The notes: generated by a model from the letters alone, not told the origin. 64,000 nt of DNA from Pestalotiopsis fici W106-1 (GCF_000516985.1 NW_006917093.1:1240001-1304000), one strand, 5' to 3'; numbered from the stretch's first letter, positions 35,101 through 48,223 are shown. Made by a program: numbers and translations.

Positions 35101-36856
35101 TCATATTTGGCCTTTCAAGTCGACTCTGCGGAAGGCTTCCGATTTTGCTGCATCGAAGAGACCCTTGGCATTGCCTGCCAAGAACATGATTGTGTCATTA
35201 CGCTCTTCCAAGAGATGTTGTCCGTTATGGTCAATGATGAATTGAGCGGCTTCAGCATCGTGCTCAAATGCCAGCTCCTCGGTTACGTAACGCAATTTCA
35301 GGTCTGGCTTGTAACTGTGGCCAATGTTAGCATGGGTTCGGCTGGATACTTCTCACAGGGTGCTAAACTTACGCTCTGCACATATTCGCTAGTGCAGCCA
35401 GCCGCTCACGCTTGACAAACATGTCCATGAGGTATGCTCCCATGTTCGGAACGTCAAGGTAGAGCTGGAAGAACTTGTGATAATTTCCAAGGGCAAGCGC
35501 AGAGCGAACGCTCAAGGCGTGTTTGATGGCTGGCTCGTCTTTATCTGCGGGGGTTAGATCGGCAATCGCGTCGTTCAACGCGGTCCGGTTCGCTGTGTGG
35601 ATGAAATACAAAATACGATACGCCTTGAATTCGACGGGATTTCCCTTCAAGCCCATTGCGTAGAGTGCACGCAACTGGGTTTGACACTGATTATACTCAC
35701 CGAGATCCCCCTTCTCCAAAGCAATGCGTGCATGGATCTCGTAGACCGAAACGGTAAAATCATTTCTGATGCGCTGGACAGTCAGATCCTGGCGCAACGA
35801 TTTGAACTGGTCACAGATGTAGTTGTAGTTTTGCTCTTTTCTCCACTTCTTCTTCAGCAGGTCAAGAGTTTGATGAAGAATATTCTCGGGTCGAACCATG
35901 GACGGCTTGGGCGCAGCGGTCAAGCGTAAATATCTCTTCTCCAAATCCGTACAAAGCCCGACTACGGGTCCAATAGTGGGCGGTGGGCTAGGCGATCGAT
36001 ATGTGGACTTGTAACCTCCGTCAAAGCGACGCTGGCGCTTCTCTGCTTGCTTTTGAAACTTACTTTTGGCAGAGTCGTCCGTGGATGAGTGATTGTTGGC
36101 AGGCTGGGTGATACGGTCTTGAAGAGATGAAGTCTTGTTACTACGCCAAGGGGTATTCTGGGCACTCTCGGAGAAATCACCCGACTTTCTCTTCTTGCTG
36201 TCGTTGACCAGCGTTTTTGGGGGCATTTGTGCATGTTCCATCATGGATGCAACAGTACCCATACTGCCAAAGCCATGCAGGGCCTGGAGTCGTTGGGATT
36301 GGATCAAGTGCTGTGGGAGCGGTAGGTTGTCCCAGTCAATATTATACATCTGGCCGCTATCTCTAGCATGGGCGATGGTCTCTTTGAGTTGGGCTTGCAT
36401 GTCTTCCCTGGATACTTCGGGAATCATGTTCTTCTTTGCGAAAGATCGTTGCACATACGAGCGCACGGAGTCTGGCCACTCGATCTTTTGTTCTTCTTGG
36501 TTGGCTGGTTGTTGCGTGGGGGTCGGGGCAGCAGATTGTGGTGGATTAGCAGGAACGGCATATGCATTGGTATACGGAGGCTGAGATGCAAAATGTTGGC
36601 CAAAGCCACCGGCCCTGACGGGAACAGACGTGTAGGCTGTGGTAGCTATAGGCAAAGGCATGTTAGCATCTGTCGCCGTAATTCCGAGTGCATCCCACAA
36701 CATCTTGTGGCAAGAATAACTAGCCACCTGTGCCGAGGGGAAAGGGTGGGTAAGGGTTTGAGGACGGGGAAGACGAATGTACGCACTCTGAGAATTACTA
36801 TATGTTGCACCTGGCTGAACGCCGGGCGCCGGCGGCGCGGGTGTCCATTGAAACAT
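35101..36856 (-). CDS. THP3: SAC3/GANP family protein, Thp3/LENG8-like
   Basis: Two exons (36856-35373, 35314-35101) with a 58-nt intron give 565 aa; the junction reads CR-AYKPDLKLRYVTEELAFE in phase. The N-terminal half is disordered, Pro/Gln-rich, with the conserved WPDSVRSYVQRSFAK segment that precedes the SAC3 region in LENG8 relatives. The C-terminal half is the SAC3/GANP-PCI domain: VGLCTDLEKRYLRLTAAPKP, RPENILHQTL, RQDLTVQRIRNDFTVSVYE, HARIALEKGDLGEYNQCQTQ. In yeast, Thp3 acts with Csn12 in transcription elongation and mRNA maturation in the nucleus. A 75-nt segment near 36650-36725 ends in a typical GCTAAC...CTATAG and may be an additional in-frame intron. Confidence 0.88.
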
Positions 36857-37745
36857 GACGGCGTTTGAGTGCTCCTTTCGGTCCGGGGATTGCTTGGTTT
36901 TCGTCTCTTGACAGTTAGTACGGGAATCTGCGGAATCTAGGACTCGAGCGTCGATCGCTCTGGAATCAGAATGACGGGCCGATGATAACTATCGGGTGGC
37001 GACTGTGTTGCTCAATAGATTGATGGTGATCGGTTTCGGCGGAAGCGACAACGAGGATGGTGATGGTTTTCTTGTGTGTGGTGTGTGAAAAAAAAGAAAC
37101 CAATCGTGTGGTGAAGTGAGAGAAAGTCTAGCAGTTGGGCTGGGACTTGACGGGGACAATGAGCGGAGTTGGCCTGATGAGTGGATATTTGATGGGCAAG
37201 GAGAACTTAAGTGGAAGGCACTAAAACTGTTCCCCACATTTCTGAGCGCGTCGAGTAAAAGGTCAACTGGTTCCCATTTGGCGTTTGGCGCCTGCCTTCA
37301 GCATACTGAGCAGCTGCCCATGACTTTGGATCACCTACATGTAGGTTTGCGGCGGCAGCAAATAAAGATCCATTCGTGATTTGTTCTAAGGTGGCTGGCT
37401 CCCCATGTGACAAAGTCTGTCACTGCAGGACTCCCTCCAGTTCATGCGGCCTGATATCAGGTATCCCGTAGGCAGACATCGACCTTCAAAAAACCGTATT
37501 GATGCAAAAATGCCCCCAAGGGTGGTGCTAAAGTGCGCCATGTGATCGTCCGCCGTCCACTGCGATAGCGCTCCATAACGTGCATATAATGGCCCATGCA
37601 CCAAAGACTGGGGTTGCGCACGCCAACGAACGATTACATAACATATCAAAGACGACAGCCAAGTCCTTTCTTCCTCAAACACTGATAGCAATTCTAGACT
37701 TGCTCTACAATCCATACATATTTTCCTCCCCAAACGACATGACGA
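36857..37745. other. Divergent promoter region
   Basis: These 889 bases separate the start codons of the SAC3-family gene (minus) and VPS36 (plus). This is probably a shared bidirectional promoter. No gene is seen. Confidence 0.55.
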
Positions 37746-39909
37746 ATGTTTCTAAAACATATCGATCTTACTACAGCCCTGCGCCCAGCGTATCTTCCCG
37801 ACGAAGTGCTGCTCTTTGTCCAAGACAATGTGGGGTTATATGAGGGGTGAGTACATTCATTGTCGCCTCTGCGACTTCATGATGTTGGCTTCTTCGCTGT
37901 GCTTTTGCTTGCCCCTACCAGCAGAGGTGCAATCATCTGCTTTTCTCCGAGATGATTTCACAATTCTAGAGTATTCATGGCTGATGTGAATACCTTCAAA
38001 GCAAATATAAACTGCCAAACAACCAGAATGGCCAGGTCTACTTGACATCGCATCGCATATGTTATGTCGACAAACAAGAACCACGGAAGCACTCTGCTGC
38101 ACTCAACCTTAAGGATGTAGAGAGATACGAGCACTATGTAAGGGCATTGTCACATTTTCCAGCGACAGCAGTATCTTACTGACTTATCATTGGCAGGCTG
38201 GTTTCCTTAAGTCCTCGCCTAAAGTGACATTGATACCCAAGGTGGCAAAGCGATCCTCACTGGCATCACAGGCGACGACAAGGGGCCATACTCCGACAGG
38301 AAGTGGCGCGGCTTCTCCAGCTCCAGGAAGTGATCCCAGAAACCGATCTACGGCCCCGACCCCGTCTCCTGCGACGGCGGCTACTTGGGTTTGCACCATC
38401 TGCAGCTTTTCGAACCCCGTTCCGTCCAATTTCGACCCTACAATCGCGAGTGAGCACACGCCTTTGCCGCCGTGCTTAGCCTGTGGCATCAAACCTGCCC
38501 TATCGCATATTCTGAAAGCGAGCATTTCCAATACAACTGGCAGACAGGCTTCCAACTCTATCTCTGGCGTCAGTAGTCCGCTCCCTCTGCGTCCACATCT
38601 TCAACCAAGCGTGGACTCTTCCCAAAGCAATCCAGCTTCAACACCTCTACCGAATCAACCGAGTACCATCACTGCAGATGAAGGCTTCCAGTGTCCAAGA
38701 TGCACCTTTCTCAACCACCCCTCGCTCCTATCCTGTGAAATTTGTGGTTCGCCCCTGATATCACATGATGTTCCACAGCAGGCGATACAGGACCGAGAGC
38801 AGCCGCGAATAGATTCGCCTGGCCCTATGCTAAATCCTGCGAATCCTATCGGTCTGGACGGTCACGAGAGTGTCAAAATCTCTTTTCGAGGTGGAGGTGG
38901 AGGTGACAAGATCTTCGTTGAGCGGCTGAAAGGTTCCTTGACGCAACGAAAATGGCTGCTCCACGAGGCTCCTCCCGTTCCCAACAGTAGCAGAATCGGC
39001 GTCGACTCATCCAACTCTTTGTCGAGATCGGGATCAGGTGCAGGCAGGACCAAGACTGCTGGTATTGCTGGACTTGAGCAAATGGGTCTCGACCGACGGA
39101 AGAATAATGAACTGATTATCGGAGACGCATTTGAGGATCTCGACGCTCTAATGGCTTCTGGCAAACAAATTGTGGCGCTCGCAGAATCTCTTGCTCGCCA
39201 AACCAAGAACGGCACAGACGGCGCAAACTCTGAAGTCAATGCTCTGCTCGCAGAATCCGCAAGCGAACTTGGTCTTGTTACCACCAAGGACATAGTCGGT
39301 GGTGGAAGCGGCTCTGGTGCCGAGAATCTTTACCTGTCGGAGTTGGCGAGAAACCTGGCAGAATTCTTGACTGATGACGCTAGAGGTGTACTCAGAAAGG
39401 CGGGAGGTATTATGAGCTTGGTTGATCTTTGGGCCGTGTTCAATCGAGCTCGAGGAGGAGTGGAGCTGGTCAGTCCCAACGACTTTGAAAAAGCCGCACG
39501 GCTGTGGGAGAAACTTAAGCTACCAGTTCGTTTGAGGACGTTCAAGAGCGGAGTCCTCGTGGTACAGGGCCGCGACAGAACGGATGACACTACGATCAAG
39601 GCATTGCTTGCCTGGTTGCGAGACCTGCATGACATACCACCCGAGCGAGACGTCCCTTGGGATTGGCAAGAGTTTGGACGTGGTGTCACGGCCCAAGACA
39701 CTGCCGAAAGATTTGGCTGGAGCATTGGTGTGGCAGAAGAAGAGCTCGAAATGGCCGAAGAGCGTGGAGTGCTTTGTCGAGAGGAAGGCATGGAGGGTCT
39801 AAGGTTTTGGGAAAACTATATTGATACAGGCGAGCATCGTAATCGCTCGCGCCCAAAGACTGAAGCGGATAGAATCCTCAAAGCTTTGAGCAGCTCTGGC
39901 TTTATTTAG
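37746..39909 (+). CDS. VPS36: ESCRT-II subunit Vps36 (GLUE, two NZF fingers, EAP30)
   Basis: Three exons (37746-37846, 38002-38137, 38197-39909) give 649 aa. The first two exons were found by frame: MFLKHIDLTTALRPAYLPDE...VGLYEG joins KYKLPNNQNGQVYLTSHR, then AGFLKSSPKVTLIPK. Together they form the GLUE domain, split by the fingers as in yeast. NZF1 uses Cys145, 148, 172, 175 with a long spacer. NZF2 uses Cys245, 248, 259, 262 in FQCPRCTF...CEICGSPL. From about 370 on is the EAP30 winged-helix region (LARNLAEFLTDDARGVLRKA, VSPNDFEKAARLWEKL). The protein binds ubiquitin and phosphoinositides on endosomes and helps sort cargo into multivesicular bodies. Confidence 0.95.
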
Positions 39910-40236
39910 ACGCCATGTCGAAACATAATAATGAAAGTCATGATGCCCCTGAAGCACGTTGCGTATCTTCAATTATTACACCAGAATGGCAGAGTTTGAC
40001 GGTGAAATAAAAACAAAAGTATACGGTACATAACAACAACAATACAAGATTCGATGCCAATATTTCTCAAGTTTATTCTCCAACCACTCTAGAATTCAAC
40101 GCTCTATACTTTCTATCAAGTACACACAAAGTCTATATCATTGATCATTAGACATAAGACATGAAGAGGACCGTCTCGCTCATAGCAGCTGACAGCTTCA
40201 CAGCCACATCATTTCTGATATACAAGGGCTTTCGTC
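39910..40236. other. Short convergent intergenic region
   Basis: These 327 AT-rich bases separate two convergent 3' ends. Nothing else is visible. Confidence 0.6.
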
Positions 40237-41219
40237 TCACGAAAGCTTCTCCATAAAGTTTCTCCTGACACGCGTGTTGACGACACCACCTACACCAAAG
40301 GCAGGAACGATTCGACACACACGCGCCGCGGTACTGACGGCCCAGTTCTTCTTGACCGCGAGCCAGCGCTCGCCCCAGGTCTGTCCGGGACGGTTGTACA
40401 AGTCCAGGCCGAGAAGATGCAGCGGCGTGCTGATCATTTGCACCATGGCGGGGGCCGCAAACTGCGCGACCGTCTGGCCCGATACCTTCTTCTGGAACTC
40501 GTGCGACAGGCGCTCCGACAGGACGGGTCCGAGGAGAGGAGGCACGTTGAACGAGGCGAAAATGGTCAGGCAGTCGCGCACTGTGAACAGGGCGTACGAC
40601 GGCAGCGTGACGGGCCGCGGGGGTCCCGTGGGCCCAAAGAGCCGCACGTAGACGGCGTCTTTGTAGATGCAGATGCCGACGTTGGCGGCCGAGCTGGCAG
40701 CGAACTTGAGCGTGCCCGCCGAGACTTGGGTCGCGGGCCGGTTCTGGACCGTCGAGGTGGCCGTGTCGAGCGTATTGGCCGTCAAGTAGGTGCCGCCGTA
40801 GACCATGAAGATGAGGGCGACGGGCTTCGAAAAGAGGAGCGCGTGCGGCCGCCGAATAAACGTGGACAGGGAGGACTTGAGAGCGCTGGCCATGGACTGA
40901 CGCCCCGAGGCATTCTCCATGATCGATCTGAGGTATCAAGAAGGGTCAGCTTACGCATACCTAGCAGAATCCGCAGACATCTTGTTGCGAACGACTCGAC
41001 TTACCGGTCAATAACCGAGATCAGAGGCGCGACCAACGAGGCAGCACAAGCAGCACTCGCAAAATCAGCGGCCAGGCGCAGACCTAGGTTCTTGGTGTTC
41101 CATTTCTTCTCCAGGTGCGCCTTGACTTCTGCAGAGGGTTTCGCTGGCATGGCAGCAATGGGAGGTGCTCGCGGGTCGAGCGCTGGTGCCAGTCCTGCAG
41201 GTGAGCCGACGTCCTTCAT
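40237..41219 (-). CDS. Mitochondrial-carrier-like membrane protein, conserved in fungi
   Basis: Two exons (41219-41005, 40927-40237) with a 77-nt intron give 301 aa. The junction (APLISVIDR-SIMENASGRQ) keeps phase. The protein has several hydrophobic segments: DFASAACAASLVAPLISVI near 55-70, KPVALIFMVYGGTYLTANTLD near 105-125, SAANVGICIYKD, the stretch around SYALFTVRDCLTIFASFNV, and PLHLLGLDLYNRPGQ. Repeats of the form small residues-Pro-x-Leu followed by charged residues recall mitochondrial carriers, but the P-x-[DE]-x-x-[KR] signatures are imperfect. I take it as an SLC25-related protein of unknown substrate, probably in a mitochondrial membrane. No classic presequence is obvious. Confidence 0.72.
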
Positions 41220-42775
41220 GGCAAGCGACGAAAATCCAACCGCCCTTTCCAGTCTTTCAGCTCCCTTCTTCCCCTCTTCTTGACCAACGCTATCTCGTGA
41301 AAGAACGGCAGAGCACTAGAATCATTCAAGTTTGTTTGGAACCACCTTTTTTTACGGGGAGGCCTCTTTGATGATGATCACGAAACTTGAGAAGGACGCC
41401 ATCCAAAGCCTCGGTGGAGGAAGAACAAACTTGAATTGATCAATCAATATTCTACTACCAGAGACGAATCCGCGGAAGGAGGAATGTGAATGGGTGAAAA
41501 AAGCAGCTGATGAGAAAGTCGAGCTGACGAAGCAACCACAGCAACGACGAAAACGAAGAGCGCGCGTGTGTGAAAGGAACTGGCCAGGACTTGGGGGGAT
41601 CTACCTATATTTTTTTACGGGTCATCGTATGACGCTGGTGATAAGCTGGGGTGTAAAGTCCGTCCGGCGACTCGCGTTGACCCTGTTCCTAAGCGATGGG
41701 GTGGCCGCTCTCGGAGTACAGTCAGCCAGTGGGCGTCTTTCGGGGCACATGGCAGCGAAGCTCCAGTTCTGTTGGCTGCGCTAAAGCGACTGGACCTGAT
41801 CGCCCCGGGGGGAGAGCTTCAGGGTCTTTGTGTGCCATGGGGCAAGGATTGGGGAGCCGCTGTCGGCATCCCAGAGTCGAAATATCAGAAAAATCGGATG
41901 ATTTGTTGACGTAAGCGAGATGAACAGTACGGAAAGAAAATATAACGAAGAAAAGGATTCAGGAATAAGCAATCAACTTTGAGTTTGCGTTTCTTTGACT
42001 TGGAGAATGCAAACTACATTATGGCTTGTACTCAAGTAGTATGGAGAACAGACTTTGAACCCGCATCCGTGGGACGCTAATAAATAGTGTACAACCTGCT
42101 GATCATGGTTAGAGCCGTCCGGCCGTGTGTTTTTCGCATTGCTTCCGAGCTTCATAATAGAAAGAAAGACCTTCAATAGTAAAAAGGTAAACGAGTGATT
42201 GTTCCGGAAGTTGATACTTGAAGCAAACACCCGCAGTCTATACAATCCAAGAATCTCCATGCACAAGGTGGAGGCAAACGAGTTTTGTCCGCATCAGAAT
42301 CGGTTTACTCCGCTTAGTGTTCACGATGTTTTAGTATTCCGCCAGCTAAGCGCACATGTATGTGCAATAATACAACAGACCAGTTATACTCTGGCAAAAT
42401 TGTTCGACATACATAATTCCTATTGCTAGCTCGAGCACACAAAGAGTTTGATCATGATCCGAGAGCGATGATCAGCTCCAAAGTTCCAAAAGCAAAAAGA
42501 TTAGGTGTGGTGGTAGTTCATTTTACACCATCTCCAGGCAGCCGAATAAATTGTGAAGGAATAGGAGACACACATTTTCGTGCTGCCGCGTAATCCGCTT
42601 CACCATTGGCTTACGAACATGACATGCAGGCTTCTAAATTCTGCATTTTTTTTTTGGACTTGGTTATAATTGATCCGTCTGTTGCTGATATCTCTCTGTC
42701 TCTGAGATATTCCATCTTCTTTGCAATCCGATTGACGAGAAGCCAAACACACGAACTTGGCACATTGTAGTCAAT
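41220..42775. other. Divergent intergenic region
   Basis: These 1.56 kb lie between the start of the carrier-like gene and the start of the S9-family gene. Short frames only; no family-like sequence. Confidence 0.55.
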
Positions 42776-45231
42776 ATGGTTATGATACCCAAATTCACTC
42801 CGGAGCTTCTGATATCTACTCCTCTTCGAGGGCCAGCAGTACCGAATCATGATGGAACTTTGGCCTTGTTCAGTCAGTCAATCCACGAGCCTGGCGGCAG
42901 GACTTCGAAAGAGTATCGAGTCTTGTCCATTCAAACCGGCGAATCCAAACATTTGATCTCTGAAGAAAGAGCTAGAGATGTGCTATGGATTGGAGATGGC
43001 ACCAACACTGTCATATATCTCAGCCAGGGCAGTAATGGCTACACTTGGATCAAAACAGTTGACGCCGACAGTGACACTGCCGAACCATTGGTCATTGATT
43101 TCATCGAAGCACCTGTCCAACACCTGAAGCTAAAGACGCTCAAGGACGGCTCTATTGCTTTTGTTGTAGCAGGTTTGGCAGATGCTGAGCACCATCTCTA
43201 CAATGAAGAAAGTGACAGACGACTACATACTGCCAGAGTAACCGAAAGTTGCAGTCCGCGCTTGGTATGTTGAAACCTACAAGTACTAACCCTGGCCAAA
43301 CCGCTAACGCATCTTCTTGTATCCAGTGGAACTCGTCCTCGAAACCGCAGAGTCATGTTCTTTGGTATACCAACCTAGTCAAGGAAGACGGGAGCTGGAA
43401 GATCAATAAGCCACTAAGAAATGTGTTGAGAGGAACAAACCTAACGGCGCCTCTGGCGATGTACGGGCCCGGAGAATCTACCAATGAGTTTGACGTGAGC
43501 GAGGAAGGGATCATCTTTGCCGCCACAGAGAAGAATGTGAGCGATCCTAGAAAATCCCGACTGAGCAACATTTGGCACCTTGCCTTGACATCATTTTGCG
43601 AAGACAGCGCGCAGCGTCCGAGCAAGATCTTGCTGCAGACCGAGATACACCCTCAATCGACCAAGGACCAAGGCTACTGCTCGCGGCCATCCTTTAGCCC
43701 CGACGGATCCATGATTGCCTTTTTGCAGTCGTCATACGAAAGACCTTTGGACAAGTCCATTTGGCTAAAGCATGCAGACTCTCGAAGCGCCATTAACGTT
43801 TCCCTCATGGTCACGGGTCGGCCGTGTTCCTTGATCCCGCAAGGCTTCTCCTTTACACCGGACGGACATGCGCTGTACATTCATGCTCCCAGTTCGGGAA
43901 GGACTTCACTGTATAAACTAGACCTGCTCCCCAACGCGGAACCACAGCTGCTCTCCCGGATTGGTTCCGTCTCGGCATATCATCCTCTCCATCAAGGACA
44001 AGACCATGTCAGCAAGTTACTCATTACGGGGTCCAGTTTCGTCGAGCCGTGGTTCTACCAAGCGGTTGACACCAGTCTCACCTCAGAGCCTGCGCCGCCC
44101 TGCGACGTTTCTCGCGCGTCTCAACATATCGCCCTTGGCCTCTCGCAAAAGCAAGTCAGCGAAATATATTTCGAGGGAGCTGGAAACTACTTTGTTCAAG
44201 CTTGGGTAGTCAAACCACGCGACTTTGACCCGAGCAGGAAACGCTACCCCTTGTGTCTTCTTGTGCATGATGGGCCAAACGGGCATTGGGAAGACGCTTG
44301 GAACACACAAGTAAGTTGGCCTGACGACATCTCATTGGGCGATACTCACATGTCTGTGATAGTGGAACCCTACAGCCTGGGCTGAGCAGGGTTATATAGT
44401 TGTTACGCCAAACATCACAGGGAGTCAAGGCTTCGGACTGGAGATGGCGGAAGGTATGTTCAGATACTCGTCGGCCGATAACCACTTTCTCACTGTGGTA
44501 TAGCCATTCAAGACAACTGGGGCGGACACCCATATGACGACCTGGTCAACTGTCTAGAGAATGTCAAAGACATGCCGGGAATTGACATGGATAATGCAGT
44601 CGCTGCAGGTAGCGGCTACGGAGGTTACATGATGAATTGGCTACAAGGTCATGAGCTCGGCAGACGGGTAAGTCCACGTGACTACCTAGACATTGCTTGC
44701 CTGAAATCGGAGGCTAATAGCGATTCTCGATACTACAGTTCAAAGCTCTCGTGTGTCACCATGGGATTTTCCATCTTCCATCATATCCTTTGCAGGTAAG
44801 AAGCTGTCGCCGCGCATCTGATAGAAGCTACCCACTAATCACATTGCCCTTGCCAGACCGACACCCTTTCCGATCTGCTGCACGAATTTGGCGGCACGCC
44901 ATTCATGTGGAATAACTTTGACGGGCTGGAGCGCTACAACCCGGCGCGGCCCGATCTGCTCAAGAATTGGAAGACGCCCATGCTCGTCGTCCATAGTGAC
45001 AAGGACTTTTGCCGCCCCACCACCGAGGGCTTGGGCGCGTACCACACGCTCAAGGCGCTGGGCACGCCGGCTAGGTTTTTGTCGTTTTCCGACGAGGATC
45101 ATGTCATACACAAGGGCGAGAACTTGCTCGAATGGTATCGACAGGTCTTTGCATGGGTCAATAAGTGGTCGGGTGTCGCGGCACGTAATTCTGGGTCTGG
45201 AGCTGGGATGCGTACGAGTACATTGTTCTAA
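42776..45231 (+). CDS. S9 prolyl-oligopeptidase family (DPP5/acylaminoacyl-peptidase type), probably inactive
   Basis: Six exons (42776-43264, 43327-44310, 44363-44453, 44504-44667, 44739-44795, 44857-45231) give 719 aa; all five junctions keep phase. Residues about 1-450 form the beta-propeller ([22 protein letters not shown]). The C-terminal part is the alpha/beta-hydrolase domain ([30 protein letters not shown]). In active relatives the elbow is G-A-S-Y-G-G-Y. Here it is G557-S-G559-Y-G-G-Y, so the nucleophile position is Gly (codon GGC at 44614-44616). The acid and base are kept: Asp645 in HSDKDF and His677 in DEDHVIH. No signal peptide is seen, so it is probably cytosolic. The reading frame is intact, so it is a candidate pseudoenzyme rather than a pseudogene. 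Ser558 is one position off. Confidence 0.85.
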
Positions 45232-45503
45232 TGAACAGTAAAACCATCGCGATTGGTGAGAGACTCAGATAGATTGATGATGAACAGGTGCCTTGACATC
45301 GCTTTTCACTCTGAGAGACCATCGTGAGAGAGTTGGTAACAGACACTGAACCAAGAAATGCACTCCCGCCTATCCTCCACCTCCCAAGTTCCGTGGACTT
45401 CATCCGTTTTAGACGAAGGATGAAATATGATAATGCTAGCTACTCATTGGATCAGAGAGTAAGCTGTATTCAAATTACGCGACAGTAGGTATTATTATAC
45501 ATC

Positions 45504-47183
45504 CTATACCTGGCGATCAAGCCATCTCTCGACAATGAAAGACGTCGCAACTGGCTGATCGTGCGGACTCATGTGCCCGGCATCTGCGATATTGACCAAT
45601 GCTAGTCTTCCAGACTGCTTAGAAATGCCTCCCTTCACTTGTGAACCTTTGTAAGGGTAGAACCATGGTGCCAATGGCTGTGATTTATAGTCTGCGTGAC
45701 CGCTCCAATTCACCGAATCCAGTATTGAAGTCATGCCCTCCCAGTTGCTAACGAATATGATTAAAATGTTGCCAGAAATACCAGCGGACAGCATAGGAAA
45801 GACTCACATTCCGACATCATTCATCCCGTTCAGAACAATGACTGACGTGTTCTTCACATCGAGGACTCGACTGATTTCTCGAGTAGAAGGAAGAGAAGGA
45901 TCGGGCAGATAGGACCACTTTTCGCTAAAGTCTCCGTTCACAGGTTTGAAGTTGAAACCTTTTAGGCCCAGAGCTTGCTGTACCCACTCGGCATTGAGAT
46001 ATTGGCCGACCTCGTCCATTCCTAATAAGTCGTGTGAGAACAAGTCCGCAAAATCCAGTGTCATGGAACTCACCCATGCCGCCACACATCGGAGGCACCT
46101 CGCATTGCCTGCGATCATCATAGGGGTTCCAGCCCCCCGGGACGACTTCTTGTTCAAACACAGCATAGATACCTTGACAGGTTTCGCCTGCTGCGAGGCA
46201 AGTCTCTCCATCATAGGTAAGATCACAGACGGCAGCAGATTTCTCACACGCAGTATAACCCGTTTTCATCTGCTCACAAGCCTCGGCACTAAAGGTACGA
46301 TTGCCACTGGTGAGCGGGTGTGGCACGCACAGATGTTCATATAGTCCTAGAACGGACCGCGGCCAGCTGATGAGGGGGTCCACGAGTATGAGAGATGCAA
46401 AGCGTCTCCTCATCATTGACGCGTACGTGGGCGCATACCTACCACCAAACGACTCAGCCGCGAGATGAATAGGCCTATCATTTAGCTCGGGGAAGGCTTC
46501 CTCAACGAAAATGTCCAAGAATCTTGTAAAGTCTATCCCGGCCTCTAGCAGATCTCCTGCCCACAGATTCGGATCTTTTGGAGAAGAAAATCCAACGCCT
46601 ACCGGTTGGCTGTCGAAATATTAGCTTCCGTGTCAATGGAGGGAAAAAGCTACAGGTCTGACCTACTCGACAAACACTACATTGGCAAACTCGGTCCAAC
46701 TGTTCGGGTTTCGCGTCGTTCCATCGCCATTCTCTGTGACGCTGCATGGTCCGACCTCGAATAGTGCTCCCAACATTGACGACGCACCAGGTCCCCTACA
46801 ACAATGAGCCTCTGCACAAGGAGTCAAGCGATTCCAGTGGAACCTACCCGTTCATCCATATGACTAGTGGTGCGTTCTCTGGTTCATGGCGGCTTTCGAA
46901 ATACCCTGGTGCGATTGAGCTTTTCTTCATTTTACAGCAACTGGCGCGACCTACAGTAAAACATGTCCCGGCTTTTCCCTACACCCACGAAACCAGTCCA
47001 TTGAGCGGAACCAGCGTCACATAATGTATCATTTTGAGCCGTGCGATTGAAGCTTTGGGACGCAATGCCAGCGGCAAGCTTGATACCACTACCGGTCAAT
47101 GGCTGCTGTGTAGAACTTGAGATGACTACACGGGTAAAGACAAGTATCAAAAGATCAGTAATGGTCAGGATTGTGTACAGCAT
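45504..47183 (-). CDS. Secreted serine carboxypeptidase (S10)
   Basis: Six exons (47183-46955, 46905-46848, 46795-46667, 46609-46074, 46021-45808, 45747-45504) give 469 aa. The small exons 2 and 3 rebuild the S10 core: MFY-WYFESRHEP, LVIWMNG-GPGASSM, FEVGPC, VVFVD-QPVGVGFS. The catalytic Ser192 lies in LAAESFGGRYAP, the Asp in LNGMNDVGINWEGM and the His in DAGHMSPHDQP. MLYTILTITDLLILVF is a signal or anchor segment. The Cys-rich middle (C-x-x-x-x-x-C repeats) fits the disulfide insert of the family. It removes C-terminal residues in acidic compartments or outside the cell. It is convergent with the S9 gene, 272 bases away. Confidence 0.92.
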
Positions 47184-48223
47184 GACGGAGAGATACTCTT
47201 AATTATTCGCAAGCATAAAAGAAGGGGTCGCTTGTTTGCTACAGCCAAAGACGACGATGCGGTCCGCTAGAGGTGACAACTATCCTGGTCTGCTGTGCCG
47301 TATGCATGCTGTGGCAGGGATTTGGGCCATTCCACACTGGCACACTGCTAGGCTCGCCAAGATGTGCGGACGAACCAACTGCAGATAGCTGAAACACAGC
47401 CTTGAGAACAAACTCACGGATTATTAAAGTACCTATCGAAGGCTATTGAATGCCACGAAACTGGCATCCAAGCAGTGTATTGTATTTTAAGGCGGATATT
47501 TTTAATTATTCGTGGGTTTACCGCCAATGATACAAATTGCAGGCCAAGCTTGAACGCAATTGCAGTTGTGAAGTTTCAGTTTCTTTGGTTGCAGTCCAAT
47601 ATAATACGTCAGGCATTGTTTTCGCGGGGATCGCCTCCTTTTGCGTATTGATTATGCACGTACGGCAACGATTATCAACTCGTCAACATCATTGTGCTCT
47701 TCTGATTAAAATGGGTCGCGATCTGCCAAGAAACATAGACTTGGACTCATCCAGAGAAGCCAGCAGCTAGAAAGAGGCCAGTGCTTGTTTCTTTTCTACC
47801 CCAATATCTAGGAGATTCACCCCCAAGAATAGATTTATATCAGTATTGGAAGAAAATGAATGTCCGCAAGGTGGTATCGAACTCGGCTGACTGCCTATGT
47901 ATCACCGCAATGAAAGTCGTGAGAAGCAGTCACCAGCCAATAGGCAAAGAGCTGTGCTAAGCGCCACGCCCCCAGCAAGACCTGCATATCAGCCTCCTCA
48001 GCCAATAGCATGTATGACGAGGATTCATGTCACATACTTGTTACATGGCAGAATGTAGGGGCACAGGGAACTCTGAACTGGTGGAAGCATGGGATATGGC
48101 AATCAAAATAGATGATAATGCTGGTAAGGGAAACAATTATTTCTTGAGTTAGCCTGGCATACAGTTCCCAGATCTACTCCCAGCTGATACGAATACACAT
48201 CAATCGAGTCTACATAACCATCG
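47184..48223. other. Divergent intergenic region
   Basis: This 1.04 kb AT-rich stretch lies between an S10 carboxypeptidase start and a membrane-protein start. No gene is seen. Confidence 0.55.

Noticed and set aside
36650..36725. Additional intron in the SAC3-family gene
   Set aside because: The 3' end (GCTAAC...CTATAG) is convincing, but the only in-phase donor (GTTATT) is weak and the segment is a multiple of three, so retention is equally possible.
40417..41283. 288-codon frame antisense to the carrier-like gene
   Set aside because: Arg/Gly-rich composition typical of an antisense frame in GC-rich coding DNA; the minus-strand gene has splice-consistent exons.
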